NCBI GenBank assembly: GCA_020091685.1 | Contig: CM034601.1 | Location: 6,408,429 to 6,472,428 of the forward strand | DNA length: 64,000 bases | Direction: 5' to 3' | From: Lutjanus erythropterus | Lineage: Eukaryota; Chordata; Actinopteri; Lutjaniformes; Lutjanidae | Part shown: positions 35,095 to 47,749 of the stretch, in pieces | Layout: each line of letters begins with the position of its first letter | How positions within the stretch are numbered: the first letter of the stretch is position 1 | Notes under the pieces: generated by a model | The model's database searches: none | What the model was told of the DNA's origin: nothing | The model's input: only the letters and a program-made list of their open reading frames with translations | Position numbers and translations under genes: made by a program

Positions 35095-35420
35095 AATCTT
35101 TTCAAAGCCCAGCTACATTTTAATGAAGCCGCAAATTGCCAAGCCACAGCAACTCCGTTATTATAGGTGTTGCATGATAATGCATCATGGACAGTGATGT
35201 TTGAACCATTGGACAGGTGCATCAGGGACCCCAGTGAAAGCTTTCCAATTAAAGCACCTGATTGAATGGAGGCCGCCCAGGTGATTTTAATGTGATTTAA
35301 ATTTTAATTGAAATGGTGTCTTGAGGGCTAGTGTAATTTAATTTACACGCTATTATTCATATTTTTATCGTAGGTCCCAATTATCGCAACTAATCAGCTG
35401 AATTTTTTTTTCCTTTAAGC
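35095..35420. promoter_or_regulatory. Candidate conserved non-coding element (enhancer-like), unproven
   Basis: Repeat-free block with dense homeodomain-type cores: CCAATTAAAGCACC, TGATTTAAATTTTAATTGAAATGG, TGTAATTTAATTTACACG, CCAATTATCGCAACTAATCAGC. A TGCATGATAATGCATCATG segment lies near 35171-35190, and CAGGTG E-box cores at 35215-35220 and 35278-35283. This word usage is typical of vertebrate developmental enhancers, but conservation cannot be tested from one sequence. Confidence 0.3.
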
Positions 35421-36539
35421 AATTATGAAGACTGCATACCCAAAGGCAAACAACGCCTGTGCCTACTGATTGTTTCATTTGTTTCTCCTTGTTTAACAAG
35501 AATTAAGCCTTCACAGGTAAAATCTTTTGAAAATGATAGTGAATATTATCAGATGAGAAGTTGTGATACTGTTATCAAGACTTGAAACAATCACACAAGG
35601 ATCCGTGGGTTTAAAGACGGGGGTACATGGATTTAAAAACACTGCACTCACTATTGCTGCCAAATTTAAGGTCAAAAAGCAGAACTTGGTTACGAAACAA
35701 AAAAAAAGGCAGCAAACACAGCTGTGTCAAATAATTACATTGAAAAAAGTATTACACCGACAAGGCTACAGCAGGGCAACTGTTAAGGCACTTTGCTATT
35801 TGAGCTGGAGCCATGTAGAGCACAGATTATCCGACTGTTAACTCGCTGTTAATTACCAGATGCTCCGCTGGTTACATGACAGATAAGTTTGCAAGTAAAA
35901 CACATACACAAGACTTTCTTTAACAAGATACAGTGTCTCCAGAATTATTTTTGGAGGTTGATTATAAGCCGGTGCTATAGGAACATGTTAAGGGGAGTTG
36001 GGGAAGATTGTGAAACTGAGCCAATTGTTCTTTCCAAATGGCCGGCTAACAGGATAAACACTGAATTAGGCTACTGCAGGGGAAGAGTTTGATTACAAGC
36101 TCATTACTGTAAATGTAATTTCAGCCAAGTGTGTGTAATCATTTTGTTTGACATAGATTTTCTCAGTAGATCCTAGAGATTTTGCTCAGTTTTACTGAGC
36201 TCACTGTGCAGCACAAAGGAAACCTCTGTGCAGTATGTTGTCATATAGTAAGAGTACAGAGCAACACTTCTCACGTCTATTTCTTTTTTTAATTATTTAA
36301 TTAGGAGAGGGGTAAGTGGAAAGTTGCTAATAAACTCACGCACACTATCTAACTTGCAATAATACATTATTGCTATGTTTTAGGTCATGGTCTAGTACCA
36401 AAGCTTTGCAAATAAATGTGTTATTGCAAGTTGTGCAGGATTTTGTATCAATGCAAGTTGTGTTATAGTTTACTTATTCAGAGTAGAAAATACGTAGCAT
36501 ATAATTTCCACGCATGGATAACTGAGGGGCCGCAGTGAG
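35421..36539. other. No gene recognised
   Basis: 35800-36160 resembles the block before it (repeat-free, TAAT motifs). Frames at 35563-35841 and 35889-36092 have no domain. Confidence 0.35.
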
Positions 36540-36745
36540 CACAAGAATGGGGGAAAATAGACACAAAACAGTGACAGAAAGAAACAGCAAAACAGTCAAA
36601 AACAGGTGCAAATCATCCACAAAGAGACGTAAAATGACTACAAAGTGATGCAAAGTACCACAGATACACAGAAAACAGCTGCACAAAGACAGAAATCATC
36701 CACAGAGTGGAAAAACAGCTACAAAGAAGCACCAAAAAATGTGGC
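36540..36745. repeat. Degenerate minisatellite, about 20-bp unit (ACAAAGAGACRYAAAATGACT-like)
   Basis: Repeated words ATAGACACAAAACAGTGACAG, CATCCACAAAGAGACGTAAAATGAC, TACAAAGTGATGCAAAGTACC and CATCCACAGAGTGG recur at roughly 20-bp spacing. Units are strongly diverged. Confidence 0.55.
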
Positions 36746-38757
36746 CAATATGGCCAAATGCAATGTCCAAACCTGAAATTTTTTAATAAAGGAAAAACAA
36801 AAGAAGCATTATAACAAAGTACTGCAGTGCTGCAGAGATGCCCTTAACTACAAATCTAGTTCTCCAGATGTAAGAAAACACGTGAAATGAAATCCATGCA
36901 AGTTGTGTGACACAACGATCAGACAACAGTGTGGTGAAAAGACCTGTAGAGCGTAATAATGCTTTAAGAGAAACACATACTGTGATGTCCAGTAGTCACA
37001 TTAAGTGCCAGAGCAGCAAACGGTGTGCTGAAAAATCCCTTTGTTCGTTTATTCTAACAAAGAGCATGAGCAGATGATCCAAAACGGGCAAAATCTAAAA
37101 ACTACAGAAAGTAACATAAAGGATAGAATAGTTTATTGAACACTGCATCGTCAGTAAAGTGCTGAGCAATCTCCCTTCAGAGATTTGAAAGCGACTCTCA
37201 CACCCTCTCAGTGGAGTTATTTGGTGGCTGTGCATTTTGATCAGCAGAAGCCTTAAGAAAAATATTGGGCTTCTCATGAAATAAAATATTAATGATTACA
37301 TAAACTAACAGAAAGTGATCTGCTCAGCAGTGAAGTTTGGGTTTGTGGATTTTTGTTCAAGTATATTGACTCAGCTACTGATAGCACAGCTGACACAAGC
37401 GCAGTTCCATGTTAATTTGTACTCCGCCCATAAAGAGTTTTATGCATTCATGCCGTGTGAAAACTGAAATACTGCATGATGAACTAGAAAAGTTGCAAAA
37501 AGACTATTTTCCACCCACAGCTCCTCTGCAACATGTCAATATGCTGCAAATTAAGGTTGTTGCTGACTGACTGCTTGATGGATGGCAGAGAGATTCATAT
37601 GGTCACACTTCTGCAGACTTCTCTGCCAACAGTCTTTCATTAGTTGATTTGAAAAAGAAAAGAAAGTTCAGAGAGGAGGTGGAGACAAACAGTCTGAGTG
37701 GCGAGACATTTTAAGTGTACTGTACATGCTGGTGCAACGTTGGGTCAAGTGTTGCAGCCTCCATGAAAGATTTAATACTACTTTGTAAAATCCAGAACTG
37801 GGCTGAAAGGCGTCTCAAACACCATCAACAACTCGTAACAGTTGTGTATAAACTGAGCACTCTAATACCTATTTATAATGGATTAACAACCAGATGGTGC
37901 AACAGTGGATCAGCAGTCAGGCCGACAGTGTGTGCATCCCATGTCATGGGGAAAATTTTGGTCCCGTCTTTTGGTCTGCACTGATGTTCAACACAGAAAT
38001 GTGATCATGTGGGTCGTTTCCTGATTTGATCTCAATCAGCACCGCTCAGATAAATGTAAAAACTACTTGATATTTGTGAATTTCTGGAAGAGATCATCAC
38101 TGCTTCCTGAGAAGATGTGAAATAGCAAATGAAAGACAGATCAACAAGAGACAGGAAAGGACAGGATTTGTGAAATGGCGACTGAAAAGCTGGTGTAACC
38201 TGCAGGATTGATGGACAGCTGAGGTGGATTGAAGGTTCGTGGAAATGCGGCCAGAACTGCCAAGGCTAATTTGTCATCCAAGACAAACCATAACCATATG
38301 GACAAGAAAGAGTCGGGGACAACTTAGCAGAAAAAAGACCTATGATGGTGCATAAATCCCTCTGGCAAGATACCTAGTTTCCATCCAAATGGACAGCAAA
38401 TTTTAACCAAATGTCCAAGTTTTCAAAAAGAAAATACAAGTGAAAATGCAGTTCCATTCACTATATTGTTATCTGAATATTAGGAGCTTGGCTTCATGAT
38501 AAACAGCTGGTGGGGAAAAACTCTCCAGTTCGCTGCCATTGAAGTAATTAAGTAAGACATTTTTTATTTATATAACACCTCTCAAAGTGCTGCACATAAA
38601 ATAGATACAGAAAATCAACAACATATACAGCAATACAGAAAATTAAGGCTGATCTGGTAAAAAAAAAAGTTTTAAAGCTGTTTACAAACAAAAAAAAGCA
38701 CAATCATCCTTAGACTTGCAGAGGGCATATTTAAGTCGCATGCTTGGTCATGATTTA
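36746..38757. other. No gene recognised
   Basis: 38550-38690 (TTTATTTATATAACACCTCTCAAAGTGCTGCACATAAA) resembles a worn reversed LINE- or SINE-type tail, class not certain. Otherwise nothing. Confidence 0.35.
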
Positions 38758-39069
38758 TTAAAAGGACCAATGTGTAGGATTTACGGGCATCTAGCGGTGA
38801 GATTGTACACTGCAGCCAACTAAATACAACCCTCCCCACCCTCCCCTTTCATGCGTCTTGGAGAAACGACAATGGCTCAAAACTCAGTGGAAGAGGAGCT
38901 GCGCCTTCTGTAGATAAAGAACTCATTCTATGATCATGAAAACACAACCACTCTTATTTTTCCAGCAATTACACACTAATGAAAACTTACTTATGAATAT
39001 TATAGTCCATGTGTGCCATGATCTGCCAATAGATTCTCCTCCTCTCACACGACAGTCTTACACCTTTAA
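38758..39069 (+). mobile_element. MITE, 'TTAAAGGACCAGTGTGTAGGATTTA' family, about 312 bp
   Basis: The left end is TTAAAAGGACCAATGTGTAGGATTTA, followed by GGCATCTAGCGGTGAGATTG, CAACCCTCCCCACCCTCCCC, GTGGAAGAGGAGC and ACACTAATGAAAACTTACTTATGAATATTATA. This is the order of an abundant fish MITE. The right end CTTACACCTTTAAG, reverse-complemented, gives CTTAAAGGTGTAAG, a shortened version of the left terminus. No transposase. Confidence 0.75.
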
Positions 39070-39589
39070 GTCTGTTTCAATCGCACTCAGCTGCTGTTTG
39101 TTTAATCAAAACAACAACTTTTTCACCTTAGCAAAGTGCAAAAACTGTTTCCACTCAGGTTTTTTTAATACACAAACTGAAAATGTAATAAAAACAAGTG
39201 AACAGAAACCAACTCTGTAAGGATGCACTAATTGTGCAACTCTGGTACAGATCTGATACAGGTGTTTAAAGTAACAATTGGGCCAATAGTCAATGCTGGT
39301 ATCATTGTTTTTTGTGGTTGATTATTTAGTTTTTTTTTGTTGTTGTTGTTATTTATTCCCCCTTTTGTGGCAAGGAAACAAAGAGAACATATTTCAGAAA
39401 AAAACACGTTACCTGTTGCCTTCTCACGTCATAGCACACTCTGAAAACAAGAAGTTCAGAAAATCCAAAAGTTCAAGGCAACTTACTGCAATAGATTTTT
39501 GAGTGTTTAGCCCAACTTTTGGGTTTTGAAAAAGTTTTACAAACTATTAACAACTTGGATCCACTGATTTTCTCTGTTTGATATCAGTG
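39070..39589. other. Nothing recognised
   Basis: AT-rich DNA with a GTT repeat near 39339-39350. No gene. Confidence 0.4.
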
Positions 39590-39650
39590 TAAACTAAATT
39601 ATGTGTTTTGGATATTTGGTCAGACAAAACAAGACATTTGGGTAATTTTT
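39590..39650 (+). repeat. Old hAT-like family scrap (family 1)
   Basis: AGTGTAAACTAAATTATGTG, then TTTTGGATATTTGGTCAGACAAAACAAGACATTTGGG matches the interior of family 1 (gtaaactgaatatctttgggttttggactgttggtcggacaaaacaagacatttg). Confidence 0.65.
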
Positions 39651-40850
39651 TATTTTTTTTTAGCAGCTACACAGACTTTTTCTTTAATTTAAAAAATAAA
39701 CAACTAAATGCAACATTAGCATTTTAGGAAGTTATAAAAATAGAGCATTTCTAGATCGGAGTGGTAAACCGAATGACAGTTGTTCTTACAGAAACTGATT
39801 AAAGTCAATAAAAAGCCCCTTGTTCTACAGCTATAACCTGATATCTCAAAGGGTATTGCCTGTAATATTATTAAATATTACCAGGATCTCACAGATTCTC
39901 ACTTCAGTCTGTATCCTCTCTGCAGGCACATATACTTGAGCTGAGAAACAAGTTAAAAAAAGAATAAGAAAAAAATCGATGCGGTATACACAATCTCCAG
40001 GGATGAACAACCTCCCGCCTTTTATATCCACTGTGTCTCTCACTGTGTTGATCTTATGATTCAGACTCGCTGCTGATTATTTTCTGTTGCATCTTTCACA
40101 CAACTCACTTTTTTATTGAGGCGAATACTTTGACAGACACTTGCAAATAGAAGAAATTAACAATCTGTCAACAATTCAGTGTTCAGAGACAATTTCTGCA
40201 AAGAAGCTAAGCCATCAAAGTCAAGTAGCTCAATTTTTTTTCTCGGCCCCACCTCACAAAGCTCACAATCCAACTTAACTCACCATACACAGCTCACCGT
40301 TCCATCCACTCACAATACTCTTGGTAAGATTTTACAAAGAATTAAAAACAAACATAAACATTTCTCCTTTAGGCATAAAATGTTCTAAATCTGTGTTTTC
40401 AGTTTCACCACTCTTTGTTTCTTTGTCTTGTGTGAGTTTTCCCAGTAGTCTTCCTTTCAAAATGCAAAATTAGACTCTTCAATTTTTGACTAAATGATCT
40501 TATTTTTAGAGTGGATCATTATGCCCAGAAAACCAAACAGATGAATAAAAAATGACGAAATGAAAGTATCAGTAAGATTTATTAACAAATGCCTTTGTCT
40601 TTTGGAGAGTTCAGACATAGATACATCAGCTCACGTCGGAAATATTCCAAATTAAATGAAAATTTGTGCTAATTCCCAGTTATCTGATTCAATGAATGTA
40701 CAGACAGAACGAGACAGAATGAGGGCTTCAGTGAGATAAAACTTCGTAAGTTTGAAAATCAGTCTGAGCTGTCACACGCTCACCTGGGAACCAAACGAAA
40801 TCTGCGTCCTCATGTTTCATATGATCTGGCAGATTTGTTTAGACCCCCTC
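39651..40850. other. Nothing recognised
   Basis: No gene or clear repeat. Confidence 0.4.
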
Positions 40851-41000
40851 CAGTTCAAAGAGATTTCCGCCCATCCTGGATTTTGTCAGGGCAATCACAA
40901 CCATTTATTTTATATAGGGCGGGTTTTATGTGATGACAAGAAGCGTCACTGGTCCAGATTTGAAAAATTACATGTTGTCAGTGATCAGTCAGTTAGTGAC
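40851..41000 (+). repeat. Teleost DNA-element fragment (family 3)
   Basis: AGATTTCCGCCCATCCTGG, GTCAGGGCAATCACAACCATTTAT and ATATAGGGCGGGTTTTATGTGATGAC align with 58805-58883 with few differences, so the two are copies of one family. Confidence 0.7.
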
Positions 41001-44000
41001 TTACTCAGTCAGGTTTGCAGTGTCAGCCTTAGCTCCAGGATGACACCAGAAAGTCCTGGAGAACTCAGACTGGGAAATGCACAAGCCACCAGATTATTCT
41101 TCCTCCTAAAACAGAGAACTTCTGCTTACTGCAAGCTACAATAACGCAGACTTTACAACGGGATCTGATGCCAAGGTAAAGCTGGTGTATTTCTCCTCCA
41201 CTGACCTTGAAACTTAGCATTTTGGTGCTAATACATTACTCAGTATCTAATCAGTGCATAAATTTGCATACTTGCTGATGCCCGATGTTCATGTTGATAT
41301 TTATGTTTCTGTGCCAAAATTTTGTCACTTAAGCACACTTTGCACACCATGCATACCACCTTTGTCTCAAAAACATACCCTCAATACTTGACTAGAAAAC
41401 CAATCCCCTGTTGAACAAACCCACTTTGTGTTACACTGGTTTTCACACCTTTTTACCTGTGATTAGTTGAGTATGTTCTTTGAATGTCATTTGAAAATGG
41501 AAATGAATAAATTGGGTTTGCCCCTATTATTGATGCTTATTAAGGCCCCCGCCATCAATTTTCCAGTACCACAATACTAATCAGAAGATTTGTTGTTGTT
41601 TTCTTTAGTTCTCAGTGGCGAGTGCAAGTCCCTGTATTATCTTGCAGCTAAATTAGTGTGATAATGGAAATGATAATGGAAATGATGAAATACCTCAAAG
41701 CCTCAACCTTAATTTACTCCTTAGGTGGATCTGAGTTTGAATATTATACCAGCATGGAAAGTCCTTAAAGCTGGCACTTGATGAATCCCATCATGCATTT
41801 CACAGAGAATTATGAGACCTGTGGGAGGTAATTAAAGCTGGCAGCCACAAATCCAGGTGCACCCATTAGTCGCAAATAAACATGATAAGATCATTTATTT
41901 CCAAGCATGCGTATGAAGGAGGTCCCTCAAATTCTACGTTGCCATAACTGATCCACTGTGTTTTCTTTGTTACCTGTTGAAGTTTAAATCAATAAATACT
42001 AATTTATTTCAAATTAGTGCTCTAAAACGGTTTGTATAAATGGCTAAACTAAATTCATGCAATTTAACACAGTGGCTTATGTCTTCACAAGAAGATGCTG
42101 TTCCAATTAACAATTCATTAGCATTTGTGACAGTCAAAGGTATAAAGCCTATTTTTTCTTATTTCTACAGCAATAAAGTGATGATTTATGACAACCTGCA
42201 TCACTCCTCCTGCAGGAGCTGTGTGGGAGTCATGGTAACACCCACCATCCAGCCTAGAGGATAAAGGTTCACAGCAAAGTCACGTCCCAACACTACGCTG
42301 CTGGCATGAGGCCCCATCTGGAAACATCACCCCGCAAACGCGTACACTTGAATACACAAACACACTTTGGCAGAGACATTGCCAAACAGCAGTTGAAGCT
42401 GTTGAAGCTGGTACTTGATCAGGAGACAACTTTCATTCCCAGCGTCATTACTCCTGCACTGGCCAAATGAGTCAACAGATAAGTGGCCGGCTGTGAAAAT
42501 GGGATTTTCAGATCACATATTGGTCATTATCCTGACACGATATCCAGATATACGGCTTATATCCAGCCAGATCCAGGCAAAAGGCAACTCAGGAGAAGTG
42601 CTGGTGATAAATATGTTTATTCTAATAATCTCTATAGCTATTGTGACAGCATGGCTTCTGGGTAGTGGAAAAGTACGCCACCACCACAAAGGCTCAGGTC
42701 CAGCTTGGCCAGTTAAGCAGCATCTTGTCTTAGGGTCAGTTTAGTTACCAGATAAAGGTCTACACAGTTGAGGCTCTCTACAAAAAATGTATAATGTATA
42801 AACATTCCTTTTACCAAAATTCCTACAGTGTCTAATGTGATAACAATAATTAAAATGTAAGGACATGAGAAGATCCTCTGCCCAGCGTGGCCCAACTGGA
42901 CAAAATTAAAGAATAACAGAGGATGTGCACGGCAGCAGTGAATGTTTCTGTCTGAAATCAAAGCTACTAAATCAGAATACATGAGATCATCAAGTTTTAA
43001 AATCTGGAGCTTCTCTACAGGGAATAAGTTGGGACAGATGGTTAACCAAACACTGAGAACTCCCAAAGAGATTTCATGGAGACGTGTACGCTTTCGAATT
43101 ATTTAGCTATTAGTGTATGTCAAATAATTAAACTAATTCACTCCAGAGTTGATAGAGTGATGACACCGCTGGCTTCAAACCGATCGTTCTCTGTGTGTCT
43201 GGCTCAGGCCAAGAACTAAATGTTGGTTGCACTGCCATCAAACACATGTGCAGCATTTGGGAATGCATAAATGGAGCAGCGTCCCCCTTTAATCCTCATT
43301 AAAAGTATGGCAGTCATGATGAGTTCACTCGGTCATTTCACAGAGAACACACAATTTGTTCGGATAACAGGCTCACCTCTGGCATGTTTGAGCAAAGGGA
43401 CTTGCGCACCACCATGAAAAATGACTTCCTCTACAGTGTTGAATGTCACAAAGCAATTGTAAGGGATGAACCTTGCTCTCCCAGTTTGCTCCTTGTTTGA
43501 TTTCCCAGGGGGGTCGCAGTGCTTGTTTCAGGGAGTTGGACCTCCCATCATTCATTCAGGATCATGCTTGTCTCCACTTGTAGCAGAGGTCTGTCAGACA
43601 CCCACACATCTTAACACAACAATAAGGGAGCATCTTAATTTCACCTGTTCCAGCTCAGTCGGATTTTGGAGTGGACATTTTTATTACTGTCTTCTCGCAC
43701 ACAGGTGAAGAGTCAGTACAGTACAAGTGAAGGAGGAAGATGGTTACTGAAGCAAAGAAACACTCTATTCTATCTAGAGAAATGGATTTTTTATGTGATA
43801 AGATTTAGTATAAAAATATCATTTTAATAAAGTGAGTTTGCTTAAGTATTAAACAAGATTTGCTGATCTTAATTACCTTGTGTTCTGAACACAGCCTTGA
43901 AACCAAAGAAAATCTTGGTCAAGTGAAAAAAATCTGCACATCATCTGCAGATTAACTAAATCTGCCCCAGTGCACTGACTGAACTCTACCTGGTAGCCTA

Positions 44001-44622
44001 AATGGGTGCTAATCAAAGTCACACAACGTTGCCAAGCACATGTATTCCTGCAGTTTAACCAACACAAACACACACATGCACGTATCAGCAAGGAGCACAG
44101 GGCAGAACTGGCTTCTAAATAACAACAAAGCTACCATTGTCCCGCAGTATAATCCTCTACAAAGAGCAACAAGAAAAAAAAAAATGTTACCAGCATCATG
44201 TCATTATTTAGTTGCATTTAAATGAGGCTTAATATTCATAAAGTTTGTTTTTTGTAGTAATACAATTCAGTATTATATCATCACTGAGTCACACAACATG
44301 ACATGGAAGCAATCAATTTTAAATTTTACAGTCAGGTCACTAACAGATGGCATTGCTCCATCATGAGTTTGAACTGTTACCATCGTCAAGTAACAAGTCC
44401 GATATAGTCAAACACACACCCATACGTTGTCATCAAAAATAAACTTTATCTAGTCAGCTCTTCTGTCCTTTGAGGCTGCAGAGCAATCTAGCAGGTGTCA
44501 GTTAGTTTGGAGCTGAGTAAATGTTCAGGAAATAGCCTGTCACTGAAGAATAACATACATATGCATAGGTCTCTCTGGCTTCAAAAAATAATGGATTAAA
44601 AAGTGCTTCTTTCCCTAGGAAA
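41001..44622. other. No gene recognised; one enhancer-like block
   Basis: 41690-41960 (CATCATGCATTTCACAGAGAATTATGAGACC, GGTAATTAAAGCTGGCAGCC) is repeat-free with TAATT motifs and could be conserved. A 12-bp tandem duplication ATAATGGAAATG lies near 41660-41686. Frames at 42415-42744 and 42713-43066 have no domain. Confidence 0.35.
44615..44622. repeat. Left 8-bp target duplication (CTAGGAAA)
   Basis: Identical to 45511-45518. Confidence 0.95.
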
Positions 44623-45510
44623 TAGACTTGCACCGATTGCAACTTTCTTAGCCGATTCCGATTTCCGATTTTTGAGGGGTCTGACCTACCGATTCCGATT
44701 TTGGCCGGTTCCGATTTTCAGTCTTTCTAAGAACTGTAATTGACAGCATTCACAAACATTTTTGCAACTTTTCTTGTAAATATGTTCATAATAAGACACT
44801 GACTATTAAATATTCATTTAATACTTTCTCCAAAATCATCCAGATTACAACCAGGCCTTATCATAATTTTATATTTAGATTATGAATTGGGTGAACGTGA
44901 TCTCGCGAGATCATCTCGCAGGACGCGATTTCACGTGATCTTTTGTGGAAGCGGATGTAAACAAACCGGAGACTAACGCGGTGCAACAGTTTGAAGTAAA
45001 ACTTTGCCGTGAGAAAAACAGATGCAGAAATTAAACGAGTCTGGATGAGAAAATGTTTGAGGAGACACATCAACACAGGTTGTTTATTCTTCAGCCAGAA
45101 CAGGAGGTGAGATTTTAACTGTCCCTCTGTAAACAGCAGTCTGCTGCTAGCTTGCTAGCATTAGCCTGAAGAGCTACAAAGTTTACGGCTGTTTTGCGAC
45201 ATTGTCAGCTGCTCTGTCTCGTTGTAGACTGTCTGTCTTCTCTTTATCCTGTTCTTGGAATCTGTCGCTGACACCAGCTTCATCCATCCACACATCTTGT
45301 CAGAGTGTGTGTAGCTGTTATCAGCGCTGTGTTGACGTCACGGTCAGTTTGTCTGCTGCGCGCATGACGTGACCATCGTGCAGAACATGTGTGTGACAAT
45401 GACGGGCGCAGAACCGGATTTGTGACGCTGACCGGCCGGTCACCGGTCAGGGCCGGTCACGTGAAAACCGGCCCGATTCCGAGCATTGCCGATTAATCGG
45501 TGCAAGTCTA
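44623..45510 (+). mobile_element. hAT DNA transposon, internally deleted, 888 bp, well preserved
   Basis: The left end TAGACTTGCACCGATT (44623-44638) is the exact inverse of the right end AATCGGTGCAAGTCTA (45495-45510), a perfect 16-bp terminal inverted repeat. Perfect 8-bp duplications CTAGGAAA flank it. Sub-terminal DNA carries many CCGATT words on the left and ACCGGTC/GCCGATT words on the right, likely transposase-binding repeats. The interior 44890-45440 is far richer in CpG than the surroundings and has a TCTCGCGAGA motif at 44901-44910. A donor-like AGGAG/GTGAGA junction near 45104-45113 suggests that the parent's promoter and first exon survive. No transposase frame. Orientation is inferred from that junction. 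Confidence 0.93.
44901..44910. promoter_or_regulatory. TCTCGCGAGA palindromic promoter motif inside the hAT
   Basis: A perfect match to the TCTCGCGAGA element known from vertebrate CpG-rich TATA-less promoters. Its place near CACGTGATC (44932-44940) and GGAAGCGGATGT (44947-44958) in a CpG-rich patch suggests a remnant transposase promoter. Confidence 0.55.
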
Positions 45511-45518
45511 CTAGGAAA
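45511..45518. repeat. Right 8-bp target duplication (CTAGGAAA)
   Basis: Identical to 44615-44622. Confidence 0.95.
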
Positions 45519-47749
45519 GTATACCAGCCACTGTCCAACCAGTGACACTTTGGTCAAACAAGAACATATCAACCAACCAATCAACAAACCTCCTAGAACG
45601 TGTCAGTCCTGTGTTTTGAGGTTTAAAAAGTCGACTCACGCCCTTTAAATTGCTGCAACTGAAAAGCAGCAAGTTTTTTTTTCCATTCAATTTGTATTAC
45701 ACTACAAGCAAATGAAATGAGAAATTTCAGAGCAAAGGCTGAAATCTATTTCCACATTTCATTTCCCAACAGACACTTTCCAACAATGTGATTAGACGAT
45801 GATCATTTCTAGTTTTAGCAAAGCTTGTGTTTATACTGTTGCTCTTTACTCATTAGCGTTTAGAATTCTGACCTGGTTTACTCAGTAAAAATGAGAAAAA
45901 ACGCACCACTGACAAGTTACAACCTTTCCAACAGCGAGAGGTCAGTGGGAAACAGACAGCTGACTTTGACACTTTGGTAGTAATTAATTATCAAGCCCTA
46001 GAAAGCACAGTGGGATATTATCCTTTTATACTGGACTCAGGGGGTGTGAATATAACATTATACCCATCAATATTAAGCCAGCAGCAGTTGTCATTCATGA
46101 CATTACACACCTTCTCTCCTTAGCCACCAAAGCTGAAAACCTTGTATGAACCTTCCTATCCAGGCGAGCCATATATAAGCCTTTGTTGCAGATGTATGTG
46201 GTCACACTGGAAGCTACATTATGCCTTGGTCACAGTACATGACTTTCAACTTTCTTTCTTGAATGTTGAAGTCGTTGTAATTTGCACATGACTGCAACCG
46301 CAACAGGGGGTCACACATTACAAGATCTTTCCTCAGGAGGAATCAATGGCAAAGCAGTCTGCTCGACAAACTATGTTTTGTCAGGAAAACACACATCAGA
46401 GGTGACATTAGATTTTTAATACTGAAGCATTACTGTGCAGCAGGTTGCAGGTGGTGGAGGCAGAGCTAATTTGAACCACTTTACCTATGACTACTACTTT
46501 ATAACTACTTTTGCTTATTTTTCTATATTTGGGCTTTTCTGGCTGCTGCTCTCGTACCCTTCTATCTCTCCTTTCTTGACTCCTCCCCTCCTCCAGCCCT
46601 TGTCTGCTCTCATTGACTGCAACTCATTGTGTGGCTCCCCTGTCTGTCTCCAACACAACCAAATATTATAGCACAGAAACTGTACGACACACATCCTGTA
46701 ACAGAACCTCTTTCAACTGTTCTAGTCTCATAAATATAAAATGTAGAAATCTTCCAAGTTCATGTTCTTCATTGCCAACATTTATGTTGATTAGATCCAA
46801 ATTGTTAGTTACAAAGAGAAAGTATATAAAGTAATATAAAAGTGCTGCAAGTGATTTATAAATGATTTTGTTTTAAATGTATTAATCAATGCCAGCATTT
46901 AAATGGATTAGTGCTAATTTATATTGCCTTGTAGAGGAGTATGCTAATAAATTGATACCATTTAAATTTTAAGAGGTAAAAAACTGGTACCTGGATGTGG
47001 TTAAGACAGACCTTTAAACCACCACTTGGATCTCTTACAGCTTTCTATATGGTATAGAGGAGACTGTATTTTAAAAAAGGCTTTTTTGGTAGGATCATAT
47101 TTAGGCTATTTTCAAAACTTTCCTTTCATCATTTTTTACTGTTGCTATTTGTATAGTGCTGACCCACGTTTGTGGTAAAATGCCTGGACCATTAACCCTA
47201 TTTGATATCTTTTGCGTGTCTGTGTCTCGTCTTTGAGCAGATCATACATAGAAATTGGGCACTCATTTGCGAGCGTGGAGCAAATGCCAATTTGCCTCTC
47301 ATCTGGAGGCTTTTCTCAGTCATCTCCAAAAACCATCAGCCAATGGAAAATCAGGGCTACAGTCTTGTAGTGTGGAGTCAGCATTAACCTCACCAATGAT
47401 GATTAATGATTCAAAGCTCCACTCAAAGTACAGCTACAGCTGCTTGTGATGTCCATTTCTATTATCTCACATCACTGCTTATCCCAACAAATGGCCAGTT
47501 TCAGCATCACAGGGGCCACACAAAGGACCACACGAAAATCAAATATAAATCAATACTTGTAGCACATGTAACCTTAGAAAAGCCTTCAAAACAAACTGGG
47601 CAGCACTTTAAAAGACAAGCAAAAGTGGAAAATTAGTTCCCAAATATTAGTTAAAGCCCCTGGAAACTCCACAATAGCATTCTAACTAATTAAAGGTCTT
47701 GTGTACATAATAGGAAGGAGAATAGTAATCTGCCTCTTTGAATCTCTAC
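45519..47749. other. No gene recognised
   Basis: 46860-46980 is very AT-rich with many TTAAAT/ATTAAT words, without a repeat assignment. Frames near 46435-46834 and 47202-47636 have no domain. Confidence 0.4.

Noticed and set aside
36540-36745. Regularly spaced repeats as a CRISPR-like array
   Set aside because: Units are about 20 bp, strongly diverged and without unique spacers. The organism is a vertebrate and the pattern is a decayed minisatellite.
42415-42744. 109-codon plus frame with a hydrophobic stretch
   Set aside because: Ile/Val-rich stretch from AT-rich DNA; no signal-peptide or known-domain pattern and no splice context.
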